Source: Burkholderia humptydooensis
GTDB taxonomy: Bacteria; Pseudomonadota; Gammaproteobacteria; Burkholderiales; Burkholderiaceae
Assembly: GCF_001513745.1 (NCBI RefSeq)
Contig: NZ_CP013382.1
Coordinates: 1,860,001 to 1,924,000, forward strand
Reading direction: 5' to 3'
DNA length: 64,000 nt
Shown: positions 35,278 through 43,861 of the stretch, piece after piece
How the letters are laid out: each line of letters opens with the position of its first letter
How positions within the stretch are numbered: the first letter of the stretch is position 1
Position numbers and translations under genes: made by a program
The notes under the pieces: generated by a model
Seen by the model: only the letters and a program-made list of their open reading frames with translations
The model's database searches: none
Told to the model about the DNA's origin: nothing

Positions 35278-36675
35278 ATGCCGTCTGCCATCTACGCTTT
35301 CATCGCACCGCTGATCGTCGCTTGCGCGTTGTTCATGGAGAGCGTAGACGCCAACATCATCGTCACGGCGCTGCCCGCGATGGCGCGCGACTTCGGGCAG
35401 AGCCCCGTCACGCTGAACATCGCGATCACGAGCTACGTCGTCGGCCTCGGCGTGTTCATCCCGATCTGCGGATGGCTCGCCGACCGCTTCGGCGCGCGCA
35501 CCGTGTTCCGCACCGCGATCGGCATCTTCGTCGCGGGCTCGCTGCTGTGCGCGGCGTCGAACAATCTCGAGATCTTCACGTTCGCGCGCTTCGTGCAAGG
35601 CGTAGGCGGCGCGATGATGGTGCCCGTCGGGCGCATCATCATCTTCCGCGCCGTGCCGCGCTCGGAGCTCGTGCGCGCGATGAACTACCTGAGCGTGCCC
35701 GCGCTCTTCGGGCCCGCGGCCGGGCCGCTCCTCGGCGGCTTCATCACGACGTACCTGCACTGGCGGCTGATCTTCTTCATCAACGTGCCGATCGGCATCC
35801 TCGGCATCTATCTCGCGAACAGGCACATCGCGAACACGCACGAGCTCGATCCCGGCCCGCTCGACTGGTTCGGCTTCGTGCTGTCCGCCGCCGGCGCGGC
35901 GCTCTTGCTGATGGGCCTCACGCTGCTCGACGGCGCGCTCGTCACGCGCGGCGCCGCGCTCGCGATGGGCGCGACGGGCGCGGCGCTCCTCGGCGGCTAC
36001 GTGCTGTATGCGCGGCGCGTCGAGCGGCCGGTGCTCGATCTGCGCTTCCTGCGCATCCCCACCTACCACGCGAGCGTCGTCGGCGGCTCGCTGTTCCGGA
36101 TCGGCCTCGGCGCGGTGCCGTTCCTGCTGCCGCTCGCGCTGCAGGAAGGGCTCGGCATGAGCGCGTTCCATTCCGGCGCGATCACCTGCGCGTCGGCCGT
36201 CGGCGGCGCGTTCACGCGGATGCTCGCGCCGCGCACGCTCAAGCGCTTCGGCTTCCGGACGGTGCTGATGTACAACGCGGCGTTCGCCGGGCTTGCGATC
36301 GCCGCGTACGGCGTGTTCCATCCCGGCATGTCGACGCTCGCGATCTGGCTCATCGTGCTCGTCGGCGGCATTTTTCCGTCGCTGCAGTTCACGAGCCTCA
36401 ATTCGATGATCTACGCGGAGATCGCCTCGCGCGACGCGGGCCGCGCGACGAGCCTCGGCAGCGTCGTCCAGCAGATGTCGCTCGGCCTCGGCGTGACGGT
36501 CGCGGCGCTCGTGCTGCACGTGTCGCATTGGGCGCAGGGACATCCGACGATGGTCTGGTCGGACTTCTGGCCGGCGTTCGTCGTGGTCGGCCTGTGTTCG
36601 TTCGCGTCGATTCCGATCACGCGGCGGCTGGCGCCGAACGCGGGCGACGAGGTAGCGCGCGGCAAGCGAAGCTGA
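35278..36675 (+). CDS. MFS exporter, DHA2 (EmrB/QacA) type
   Basis: Inner-membrane proton-driven exporter of 465 residues with about 13-14 membrane segments. It opens IAPLIVACALFMESVDANIIVTALPAMARDFG, the DHA2 motif with the membrane acidic residue in SVDANI. Motif A is GWLADRFGARTVF. PALFGPAAGPLLGGFITTYLHWRLIFFINVPIG is the motif C region. Relatives expel drugs or dyes. There is no membrane-fusion partner (EmrA) beside it, so it probably works alone. The ATG at 35278 was chosen over an earlier GTG-type start because it directly precedes the first membrane segment. Confidence 0.88.
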   Translation: MPSAIYAFIAPLIVACALFMESVDANIIVTALPAMARDFGQSPVTLNIAITSYVVGLGVFIPICGWLADRFGARTVFRTAIGIFVAGSLLCAASNNLEIFTFARFVQGVGGAMMVPVGRIIIFRAVPRSELVRAMNYLSVPALFGPAAGPLLGGFITTYLHWRLIFFINVPIGILGIYLANRHIANTHELDPGPLDWFGFVLSAAGAALLLMGLTLLDGALVTRGAALAMGATGAALLGGYVLYARRVERPVLDLRFLRIPTYHASVVGGSLFRIGLGAVPFLLPLALQEGLGMSAFHSGAITCASAVGGAFTRMLAPRTLKRFGFRTVLMYNAAFAGLAIAAYGVFHPGMSTLAIWLIVLVGGIFPSLQFTSLNSMIYAEIASRDAGRATSLGSVVQQMSLGLGVTVAALVLHVSHWAQGHPTMVWSDFWPAFVVVGLCSFASIPITRRLAPNAGDEVARGKRS

Positions 36676-36803
36676 AGCGGGCCGCGCGGCCGAAGCGATC
36701 AGGAAAACGAAGCAAGTGGAGAAGCGGGCGGGACGCGACGTGCGCCGCCTGCTGGAATCGAACGGCCGGCCGGGATTGGGCCGCCGAAAATCCGTCGTTC
36801 CAA

Positions 36804-36811
36804 AAAAAAAT
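36804..36811. repeat. Left 8-bp target duplication AAAAAAAT
   Basis: Direct repeat bordering the left inverted repeat of the ISL3-type element; identical to 38117-38124. It lies within a longer run of nine A residues. Confidence 0.85.
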
Positions 36812-38116
36812 GGTTCATCGCAGGAAACCGTGGAGGGTTTGATGGCGATTGCGTAACCTGACGCCTGACTTTAAGGAGGTCAGGAGGCAGAATTGCTCGA
36901 TCGCAAGGCACTTCAAGCACTGGGTTGCTGGACCGGCTATCGGTTAGAGGGGGTGGAATGGCCGGAAGGAGAAGGCCGTACGCTGTCGCTGTATTTGAAG
37001 CCGGTCAGCAAGGTCATGTACTGCGAACAGTGCGGTGCACGCTGCCAGCAGATTCATGAGACGACGGTTCGCCGGGTGCGCGATCTGCCACTGTTCGAGT
37101 ACCGGGTGGTACTGCACGTCCCCCGCCGCCGAGTCTGGTGCGAACGCTGCGGCGGTCCGCGACTGGAGAAACTGGCGTGGCTGGGCCGTTACCAGCGAGT
37201 GACGGAGCGATTTGCCAAGGCCTGCGAGAAACTGCTGCAGGCGGCCAGCGTGCAGGCGGTCGCCGCCTTCTACGATTTGGGCTGGCACACGGTCAAATCG
37301 ATCGACAAGATGCGCTTGCGAGCGCGTGTGGCTGATCCTGACTGGTCGACGATCCGCTATCTGGCGATGGACGAGTTCGCGCTCCATAAAGGTCATCGCT
37401 ACGCCACGGTGGTGGTCGATCCGATTGGTCGGCAAGTGCTCTGGATTGGAGCGGGACGCTCGCGCGAGACGGCCAGAGCCTTCTTCGAACAGCTTCCCCA
37501 GGGTGTTGCCGAGCGCATCGAAGCAGTGGCCATCGACATGACCACGGCCTACGAGTTGGAGATCAAAGCGCAGTGTCCGCAGGCTGAGGTCGTCTACGAC
37601 CTGTTCCACGTCGTGGCCAAGTACGGGCGTGAGGTGATCGATCGGGTACGGGTCGATCAGGCCAATCAGTTGCGCCATGACCGGCCGGCCCGGAAGGTCC
37701 TGAAGTCCAGCCGCTGGTTGCTGCTGCGCAACCGCCACAACCTGAAGCCCGAGCAGTCCGTGCATCTGAAGGAACTGCTGGCCGCCAATCAGCCATTGTT
37801 GTGCGTCTACGTGCTACGTGACGAACTCAAGCGGCTCTGGTTCTACCGCAAGCCTGCCTGGGCGGAAAAGGCCTGGGAACAATGGATCGAGCAAGCCCGG
37901 CAAAGCGGAATTGCCGCGCTGCAACTGTTTGCGCAGCGCCTGCAGGGTTACTGGCACGGAATCGTGGCCCGCTGCCGACATCCGCTTAATACCAGCATCG
38001 TCGAAGGCATCAACAACACCATCAAGGTCATCAAGCGTCGGGCTTACGGGTACCGCGACGAGGAATACTTCTTTCTCAAGATCCGCGCCGCGTTCCCCGG
38101 TAATCCGCGATGAACC
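36812..38116 (+). mobile_element. Complete ISL3-family insertion sequence, 1305 bp
   Basis: The ends are inverted repeats: GGTTCATCGCAGGAAACC on the left (36812-36829) and, on the reverse strand of the right end, GGTTCATCGCGGATTACC (38116-38099), 15 of 18 matching. An exact 8-bp target duplication flanks them, as expected for ISL3 elements. One intact transposase gene fills the element and its stop codon lies inside the right repeat. The lower GC and different codon use against the neighbours suggest recent arrival. It sits downstream of the MFS gene without breaking a gene. Confidence 0.92.
36893..38113 (+). CDS. tnpA: ISL3-family transposase
   Basis: DDE transposase of 406 residues. An N-terminal zinc-ribbon has CEQCGARC and CERCGGPR (four Cys pairs, about residues 43-86), then a helix-turn-helix region. 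The catalytic DDE domain has YLAMDEFALHKGHRYATVVVD, VAIDMTTAYELEI, VYDLFHVVAKY and the C-terminal HPLNTSIVEGINNTIKVIKRRAYGYRDEEYFFLKI. These are hallmarks of the ISL3 family. The start is a TTG at 36893 with AGGAGG 5 bases upstream. The frame is intact, so the element is likely active. Confidence 0.93.
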   Translation: MLDRKALQALGCWTGYRLEGVEWPEGEGRTLSLYLKPVSKVMYCEQCGARCQQIHETTVRRVRDLPLFEYRVVLHVPRRRVWCERCGGPRLEKLAWLGRYQRVTERFAKACEKLLQAASVQAVAAFYDLGWHTVKSIDKMRLRARVADPDWSTIRYLAMDEFALHKGHRYATVVVDPIGRQVLWIGAGRSRETARAFFEQLPQGVAERIEAVAIDMTTAYELEIKAQCPQAEVVYDLFHVVAKYGREVIDRVRVDQANQLRHDRPARKVLKSSRWLLLRNRHNLKPEQSVHLKELLAANQPLLCVYVLRDELKRLWFYRKPAWAEKAWEQWIEQARQSGIAALQLFAQRLQGYWHGIVARCRHPLNTSIVEGINNTIKVIKRRAYGYRDEEYFFLKIRAAFPGNPR

Positions 38117-38124
38117 AAAAAAAT
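38117..38124. repeat. Right 8-bp target duplication AAAAAAAT
   Basis: Direct repeat bordering the right inverted repeat of the ISL3-type element; identical to 36804-36811. Confidence 0.85.
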
Positions 38125-38171
38125 CGGCGGACATCCACTCGGGGCCGGCTGAAAGCCGCATGGATGTCCGC
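38117..38171 (-). terminator. Long hairpin with T-tract, hit by the IS
   Basis: Read on the minus strand, arms GCGGACATCCA (38171-38161) and TGGATGTCCGC (38137-38127) pair perfectly around 23 bases that themselves hold a CGGCT-GAA-AGCCG hairpin, followed by CGATTTTTTT. This is a rho-independent terminator form for leftward transcripts. The ISL3 element entered directly in its T-tract. It may be a remnant of an older mobile element, since no gene is immediately upstream of it. Confidence 0.55.
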
Positions 38172-38332
38172 TTGAACTGCCCGGCCGCCTCGACGGGGGT
38201 GAGGCGTCCGGACTCGCTCCCTGCGTGCCATAGAGGTATCGTGCGTCGGAAGCAGAGTGCTTGTTTCGATGAGACTATAAGGAAACTTCCGAGAGACTTC
38301 TGTCAACGATTGTCAGACGCCCGCGCGGCAAC

Positions 38333-39089
38333 CAGGGCAATCGCATGAAGGTCCTTACCAGCCAAGGAGTTGAGCCCGGTAGTTGTCGCTGGTGGCGGCC
38401 TTGAGTCGACGGATTTTGAGGCCGGCCTTGGTCTGAGTATCTTTGCGCAGCAGGTTCATCGTGATGCGCCGCAGGATGGCAAAGTTCTGCGCCGCATTCT
38501 CGACCCGCACCCGCCACTGGTCTTCACCGAATGCCACGTCGAGCGCCCAGTGCATCGAATTCTCGATGCCCCAGTGGGAACGCACGGCGTGCGCCACGCG
38601 CACCGCATCGGACGGTAGGCTCGTCACGTAATACTGGCGTTCAACCGACACCGTGCCGCCGATCTCGCGCGTGGCCTCGACCATTGCGATCGAGCGCATG
38701 CCCGGCCACAGCGCCGCCGCGCGCCATGTGCTCATCACGTCGCTGACGAGGCAGCGACGCGTTTCGATCCGGCCGTGGTCCTTTTCGACGGCTCGATGCT
38801 CATTCGAACCGTCCCAGCGCTCGCCGGGCGGAAGACGGTCGAGCGCGTCGAGCGTTGTGCGAATCTCCACGAGCAGCGTCGGCTGGTTCTCCTTGACCGC
38901 CAACAATCGTGGGCCGGCGTCCGGCTACGCGGATCGCGCAACTCGCCGAACGCGTCTTCGATGCTCAAGGCTTGCGTCTCCGTCATCTGATGCCTCCGCA
39001 AAAGATGGTAGTAAACGCTTGATTCGCCTCGGTTTACAACCCCACTCGTCACTCCTTGATTGTTAACGCCCATTCATGCGATTGCCCTG
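38333..39089 (-). mobile_element. Internally deleted ISAs1-family element, 757 bp
   Basis: Both ends are present as perfect 17-bp inverted repeats: CAGGGCAATCGCATGAA at 38333-38349 and its complement at 39073-39089. They are flanked by GCGCGGCAAC (38323-38332) and GCGGGGCAAC (39090-39099), a 10-bp target duplication with one change. Complete ISAs1 elements are roughly 1.2-1.3 kb; about 0.5 kb of the transposase centre is missing. With intact ends it could still be moved by a transposase supplied from another copy. The single mismatch in the duplication points to an older insertion than the ISL3 element. Confidence 0.88.
38355..38986 (-). pseudogene. ISAs1-family transposase, centre deleted and out of frame
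   Basis: The N-terminus is read from 38986: MTETQALSIEDAFGELRDPRSRTPAHD, the usual start of ISAs1 (H-repeat-like) transposases. At about 38905 the match jumps to the C-terminal part in another frame: LAVKENQPTLLVEI, then HWGIENSMHWALDVAFGEDQWRVR and NFAILRRITMNLLRKD. The missing part is roughly 170-200 residues and includes the first catalytic acidic residues, so no active enzyme can be made. The C-terminal frame is otherwise clean, suggesting a single deletion event. Confidence 0.88.
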
Positions 39090-39180
39090 GCGGGGCAACG
39101 CTTCGCCGCGCGCAGCGCGCCGGGCCGATTCGCGCTACAGTGGCGCATCCGTTTCTCGTGCGCCCTTTCCCCCGCCGCTC

Positions 39181-40410
39181 GTGTCCGCCCCGCTCTCGAT
39201 CGCCTCCGCCCGCGCGCTGCACCTCGCCGCGCAGGGCCTCTTGACGCCGCCCCGCCGCAAGGCGGTCAAGGCCGACGTGCTCGTCGCCATCCGCCGGATG
39301 GCCCAACTGCAGATCGACACGATCCACGTCGTCGCGCGCAGCCCGTATCTCGTGCTGTTCAGCCGGCTCGGCACGTATGCGCCGCAATGGCTCGACGAGC
39401 ATCTCGCCGACGCGGGACTGTTCGAATACTGGTCGCATGAAGCGTGCTTCCTGCCGATCGAGGACTTCGGGCTGATGCGCCACACGATGCTCAACCCCGT
39501 CGGCATGGGCTGGAAATACGCGGCCGAATGGCACGCGAAGCATCGCGGCGCAATCGACGCGCTGCTCGCGCACATCCGCGCGAACGGCCCCGTGCGCTCC
39601 GCCGATTTCGCGCGCGGCGCCGGCAAGGGAAACGGCTGGTGGGACTGGAAGCCCGAGAAGCGGCATCTCGAAGTGCTGTTCTCGACCGGGCAATTGATGG
39701 TCGCCGAGCGGCGCAACTTCCAGCGCGTCTACGACGTTGCCGAGCGCGTGCTGCCGGGCTGGGACGACGCGCGCGACCTGCCGCCGCGCGAAACGGTGCT
39801 GCCTCGCCTCGTCGACAACACCTGCCGCGCGCTCGGCATCGTCCGCGCGGACTGGATCGCCGACTATTACCGGCTGCCGAAGCGCTCGTATCGCGACGAT
39901 TTGCATGCGCTCGCGGACACGGGCGAGCTGCTGCCCGTCGCGGTGGATGGCTGGAGCGCCGACGCGTTCGTGCATCGCGAGCTCGCGCCGCTCGTCGACG
40001 CCGCGCGCGACGGCGCGCTGCGCCCAACGGTCACGACGCTGCTGTCGCCGTTCGATCCGGTCGTCTGGGACCGGCGGCGCGCCTCGACGCTGTTCGACTT
40101 CGATTACACGATCGAGTGCTACACGCCCGCGCACAAGCGACGCTACGGCTACTTCTGCCTGCCGATCCTGCACCGCGGGCGGCTCGTCGGCCGCGTCGAC
40201 GCGAAGGCGCATCGCGCGCAGCGCGTGTTCGAGCTGAAGGCCGTGCACATCGAACCGGGCGTGCGGATCGGCACAGGGCTCGCGGCCGATGTGGGGCGCG
40301 CGATCCGCAAGCTCGCCGACTGGCACGAAACGCCCGTCGTCGAGGTCGGCCGCGCGCCGAAGGAGATCGCGCGGGCGATCGGAGCGGCTCGACTCGCCGG
40401 GCTAGGGTAA
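39181..40410 (+). CDS. YcaQ-like winged-helix DNA glycosylase/crosslink-repair family protein
   Basis: Protein of 409 residues in the HTH_42 (YcaQ/AlkX) family; characterised members unhook DNA interstrand crosslinks or bind such DNA. It has SARALHLAAQGLL, then RMAQLQIDTIHVVARSPYLVLFSRLG containing the family Gln-x-Asp, FEYWSHEACFLPIEDFGLMR and LLSPFDPVVWDRRRASTLFDFDYTIECYTPAHKR. The GTG at 39181 gives the usual start; the frame is open back to an ATG at 39076 that lies inside the inverted repeat of the ISAs1 element. The native leader may have been changed by that insertion. No strong ribosome site is visible. Confidence 0.82.
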   Translation: MSAPLSIASARALHLAAQGLLTPPRRKAVKADVLVAIRRMAQLQIDTIHVVARSPYLVLFSRLGTYAPQWLDEHLADAGLFEYWSHEACFLPIEDFGLMRHTMLNPVGMGWKYAAEWHAKHRGAIDALLAHIRANGPVRSADFARGAGKGNGWWDWKPEKRHLEVLFSTGQLMVAERRNFQRVYDVAERVLPGWDDARDLPPRETVLPRLVDNTCRALGIVRADWIADYYRLPKRSYRDDLHALADTGELLPVAVDGWSADAFVHRELAPLVDAARDGALRPTVTTLLSPFDPVVWDRRRASTLFDFDYTIECYTPAHKRRYGYFCLPILHRGRLVGRVDAKAHRAQRVFELKAVHIEPGVRIGTGLAADVGRAIRKLADWHETPVVEVGRAPKEIARAIGAARLAGLG

Positions 40411-40447
40411 GGGCAGCGGGCGGGAGCGCGCGCCCGTTCGCGCTCGC

Positions 40448-40666
40448 TCAGTCGCCCAGCTTGCGAAAACGCGGCGCGCCGTCGGCAAGCGTCTCGTCGA
40501 ACATCGCCTCGGGGCGCACCCAGAGGCTGCGCTCCTTCGGCCACAACTGCTCGTAGACGACGAGCCGCTCCTCCGTCTCCGAATGCCGCGCGACGCCGAT
40601 CACGCGATACAGCCCGCCCTTGTAATGACGATGCGTCGCGATGCGTTCGGCTTCCTGCTCGGTCAT
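40448..40666 (-). CDS. DUF1653 family protein
   Basis: Small protein of 72 residues. The core HRHYKGGLYRVIGVARHSETEERLVVYEQL followed by LWVRPEAMFDE is the DUF1653 pattern, a short beta-barrel-like domain of unknown role found widely in bacteria. No signal peptide is present. It converges on the YcaQ-like gene with 37 bases between stops and precedes an acetyltransferase gene on the same strand, though 73 bases separate it from that gene's stop. Confidence 0.85.
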   Translation of the reverse strand: MTEQEAERIATHRHYKGGLYRVIGVARHSETEERLVVYEQLWPKERSLWVRPEAMFDETLADGAPRFRKLGD

Positions 40667-40739
40667 ATGCGCTCCATGAAAATCGACGAGCGCGTATTGT
40701 ATGCGCGGCGCGCCCGGCGCAGCGCGCGCCCGCTTTCGG

Positions 40740-41177
40740 CTACGCGTAGACGCCGGGCCGATGCAGTTCCATCCAGCGCTCCGGATGCGAGGGCGCCGTG
40801 AAGCCGACCGGGCGATACAGCGCGTGCGCGTCGCTCGTGACGAGCGCGACGCGGCGCAGCGCGCGCACCGCGTCCTGCGCGAACACGTGGTCGATCAGCG
40901 CGCGGCCGTAGCCTTTGCCGCGCTGCTCGCGCAGCACGAACACGTCGCACAGGTAGGCGAACGTCGCGTGATCGGTGACGAGACGCGCGAAACCGACGAG
41001 CCGCCCGTCGAGATACGCGCCGAAGCACAGCGATCCGGCGATCGCCCGCTCGACCACGTCGCGCGGAATGCCCTTCGACCAGTGCGCCTCGTCGCGCAGG
41101 AAGGCGTGGATCGTGTCAATGTCGAGTTCGGCCTTGTCGGCAGAAAAACGCAGCGCGGACGTCAATGAGGTAGGCAC
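40740..41177 (-). CDS. GNAT-family N-acetyltransferase
   Basis: Protein of 145 residues with the GNAT fold. The acetyl-CoA-binding motif is VLREQRGKGYGRALIDHV; DGRLVGFARLVTDHATFAYLCDVFV forms the preceding strands. DAHALYRPVGF near the C-terminus is typical of a substrate-side motif. The GTG start at 41177 has GGAG 7 bases upstream and gives MPTSLTSALRFS. The nature of the acetylated target is not clear from the sequence; close relatives act on small amines or are annotated only as GNAT. Confidence 0.85.
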   Translation of the reverse strand: MPTSLTSALRFSADKAELDIDTIHAFLRDEAHWSKGIPRDVVERAIAGSLCFGAYLDGRLVGFARLVTDHATFAYLCDVFVLREQRGKGYGRALIDHVFAQDAVRALRRVALVTSDAHALYRPVGFTAPSHPERWMELHRPGVYA

Positions 41178-41293
41178 GGCAGGGCTCCGAATACAAAACG
41201 CCGATGACGAATGTTTCGGACGATAACGCGAAGCGGCGGCGTTCAACAAGAGGCGCGGCAACGCCCGTGCCGCGGTGCGCGGCCCGCGCCGCG

Positions 41294-43492
41294 TCAAGGC
41301 GTCCACCGATACATCAGCAGCTTCGCACGCGCGTCGTCCTCGACGAGCACGACGTATTCGCCGGTCGGCCGCTGGAACGCGCTGATCCCGAGATAGACGT
41401 CGACCCAGCCGCTCGTGCCGCCGACGTCGGCGCCCGGCGTCATATAGCCGGCGAGCACGCCCGTGCGCGCGTCGTAGACGTCGATCTTCGCGGTGTACAG
41501 CTCGGCGACGAACACGTAATTGCCCGCGACCGCGAAGCCGACCGTCGTGCGCTGCGGATTCGCGCTCATGTCCCACGGCAGCGTGATCGCATAGCGCAGC
41601 TCGGGCGCGCCCGAGCGCCAGTTGTCGTAACGGGCGAGCACGCGCCCCTGCTCCTTCCAGTGCGCCGGATCGTAAGGCAGCGCCGGCGTGAAGCCCGCGA
41701 CGTACATCGCGTCGCTGTCCGGCTGGTACGACACGCGCGCGATCCGGTTGAACGGCGCCGGCATCGCGAACATCTGCGCGCTCGCGTAATCGTAGATCGG
41801 GTTGCCGTGCGCATCGAAGCCCTGGAACGGCAGCCGGCGAATGCCGCTCACGAGCGAGCCGAGCCACACGTCGCCAGCCGCGTCGACCCACCAGAAGCCG
41901 TTCTGCATCGTGTTGCCGGTAGCCGGATTCGCGACGATCTCGCTCGCGTCGACCTTGCCGTCGCCGTTCGCGTCGCGCCACATCCATTCGCCGTATGCGG
42001 GCTGCCCGGCGGGCCACGCACCCGGTATCGGGTTCTGCGACAGGAGGCCCGCCGGAATCGCGATCTGCCCTTGCGTCGCGGTGTCGAAGCGATAGACGCT
42101 CAGATAGTGGGAATACATGTCGATCGTGTACAGCAGCCGGCGGCCGCCGACCCGCCGCAGCATCGGCTCGCCGCGCACGCCCTTCGGCAGATGGAACGCG
42201 GGATCGTCGGGAAAGCCGAAGCGGTCGAGCGTGAACGCCGCGTAGCGCCAGTCCTGGCCGGGCGGCTTCGTATAGTCGATCGCGAAGCGCTTCGAGCCGG
42301 TGAACACCTGGTTCGGCTCGTCGGGATCGATCGAGCCGCCGTCGACGAACAGCAGCCCGTCCAGCCGCCAGTTCAGCGTCCGGCTCGCATACGCGTAGCT
42401 CTCGAGCACCGCGCCTTCGCCCGTCAGCGCCGAGCCCGGCGCGCGCGGCCCGAAGCCGTTCTGCGATACGTACAGATTGCCGCCGCGATCGAAGCCGATG
42501 CCGGTCGGCCCGTTGAAGCGCCAGTCGCCGGGCGCGCCCTTGACTGCATGGAAGATGCCCGAGCGCGTGCCGAGCATGCCCGACAGCACCGGCACGCCGG
42601 CCGGCTTCGCGTAGACGTAGATCTGCTGCGACGGGCCGCTGTCGGCGATCAGCAGTTGCCCCGACGGCGAGATCGCGAGATCGGCGGGCAGCACGCCCGG
42701 CGGCAGCGCGGCGAGCGACGGCAGCGCGGCGCCCGACGCCGTGTAATGCGCGATCGCGCGGCCGGCCGCCGCCGTGTAGCCTTCGATCACCCACAGCGAG
42801 CCGTCCGCGTCGACCGCGATGCGGCCCGGCTGGTTCGCGCGCCAACTGCGCAACTGGCGCATCGTGTTCGCGTCGTAGACCACGATCAGGTTCGACGCCG
42901 TGTTCGCGACATACAGCTCGTGGTCGGTCGCCGCGATGCCGCGCACGCTGCCGTCGACGCCCGAAGGCGACACGTTCACGCGCAGGAAGCTGTTCTTCGC
43001 CGGATTCCAGCTATTGCCGATGCCGCTCGCGAACGGCGCGCCGATCTTGATGCTGGAAAGCGGCCGCCGCGTGAGGCCGTACCACGTCTGGCCCTTCGGC
43101 GGAAAATCGGCGCCGGAAAGCAAGCCGTTTTCGTTGCTGATCGACATCGCCGCGTACAGGTAGGCGCCGTTGACGGCGATGGCGTCGCCGCCGTGACTGC
43201 CCCAGCCGTGCGTCCAGCCGGCCATCGCGACGCGATCGCCGCCGCGGTAGGCACTGACCTCCGCGCCGCTCTCGTCCCACGGCGCGTTCGCATAGACGGT
43301 GCCGTCGGGGGCGATCGCGATCGCCTCGATGTTCTGCTGCACCCATTTGCCGTCGCCGAAGCCGAACGTGTTGCCGATCCACGACGTCGTGTAGGTGAGC
43401 GGGGTCTGCGCGCCGGCGTCCGCCGGCCGCAAGCACAGCAGCGATGCGGCGAGCATCGCCGCGAAACCGTTCAGCAAGCGGGCCGCTTTCAT
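41294..43492 (-). CDS. Secreted beta-propeller protein with calcium-loop motif
   Basis: Exported protein of 732 residues. The start at 43492 has AAGGAG 6 bases upstream, and a signal peptide ends near DAGA-Q. The rest is NHL/WD-like repeats: DGTVYANAPWD, HELYVANTASNLIVVYD, DGSLWVIEGYT, SGQLLIADSGPSQQIYVY and GGNLYVSQNGFGP. A loop DANGDGKVDASE (about residue 510) matches the calcium-binding EF-hand or dockerin form. I cannot assign an activity; it may bind a polymer or be a lactonase-like shell. It stands alone between an acetyltransferase and NnrU. Confidence 0.78.
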   Translation of the reverse strand: MKAARLLNGFAAMLAASLLCLRPADAGAQTPLTYTTSWIGNTFGFGDGKWVQQNIEAIAIAPDGTVYANAPWDESGAEVSAYRGGDRVAMAGWTHGWGSHGGDAIAVNGAYLYAAMSISNENGLLSGADFPPKGQTWYGLTRRPLSSIKIGAPFASGIGNSWNPAKNSFLRVNVSPSGVDGSVRGIAATDHELYVANTASNLIVVYDANTMRQLRSWRANQPGRIAVDADGSLWVIEGYTAAAGRAIAHYTASGAALPSLAALPPGVLPADLAISPSGQLLIADSGPSQQIYVYAKPAGVPVLSGMLGTRSGIFHAVKGAPGDWRFNGPTGIGFDRGGNLYVSQNGFGPRAPGSALTGEGAVLESYAYASRTLNWRLDGLLFVDGGSIDPDEPNQVFTGSKRFAIDYTKPPGQDWRYAAFTLDRFGFPDDPAFHLPKGVRGEPMLRRVGGRRLLYTIDMYSHYLSVYRFDTATQGQIAIPAGLLSQNPIPGAWPAGQPAYGEWMWRDANGDGKVDASEIVANPATGNTMQNGFWWVDAAGDVWLGSLVSGIRRLPFQGFDAHGNPIYDYASAQMFAMPAPFNRIARVSYQPDSDAMYVAGFTPALPYDPAHWKEQGRVLARYDNWRSGAPELRYAITLPWDMSANPQRTTVGFAVAGNYVFVAELYTAKIDVYDARTGVLAGYMTPGADVGGTSGWVDVYLGISAFQRPTGEYVVLVEDDARAKLLMYRWTP

Positions 43493-43861
43493 GCGTCACT
43501 CCTTGGCTGCGTGGCGGGCAGCATCGAAGCAAACGTAGTCGCTGAAAATGAGGAAGACGAGAATTAAAAAAATCGAAAACAAATAGGCGATTCAAAAAGT
43601 CGTGCGCCGAGACATTCGTCCGTTTCGATTTTCGATACACCAGCATCCATTGCACCGCTTCGTGACCGGGTACTGCGCCAGACTGGTGCCCAAGCCTTTC
43701 TCCATCAGGCTTTCCATCTCGCGCACCGTCATCAATCATTCAATTTCCGAACGCGAATTTTTCGAACTCTTGATTTCGAATCGCTCAAAACCGATCGCCT
43801 TGTTTTCGCGCCGTTCGCGAAACAGCGGCCGCATCGCGCCGCTGCGCCGCCGCCCGCGCCG
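43493..43861. promoter_or_regulatory. AT-rich leader region of the beta-propeller gene
   Basis: No credible gene. Ten-base arms AAAATCGAAA (43569-43578) and TTTCGATTTT (43623-43632) face each other over 44 bases, 80-140 bases before the beta-propeller start. The block 43545-43650 is clearly richer in A and T than its surroundings and probably carries the promoter. Confidence 0.4.
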
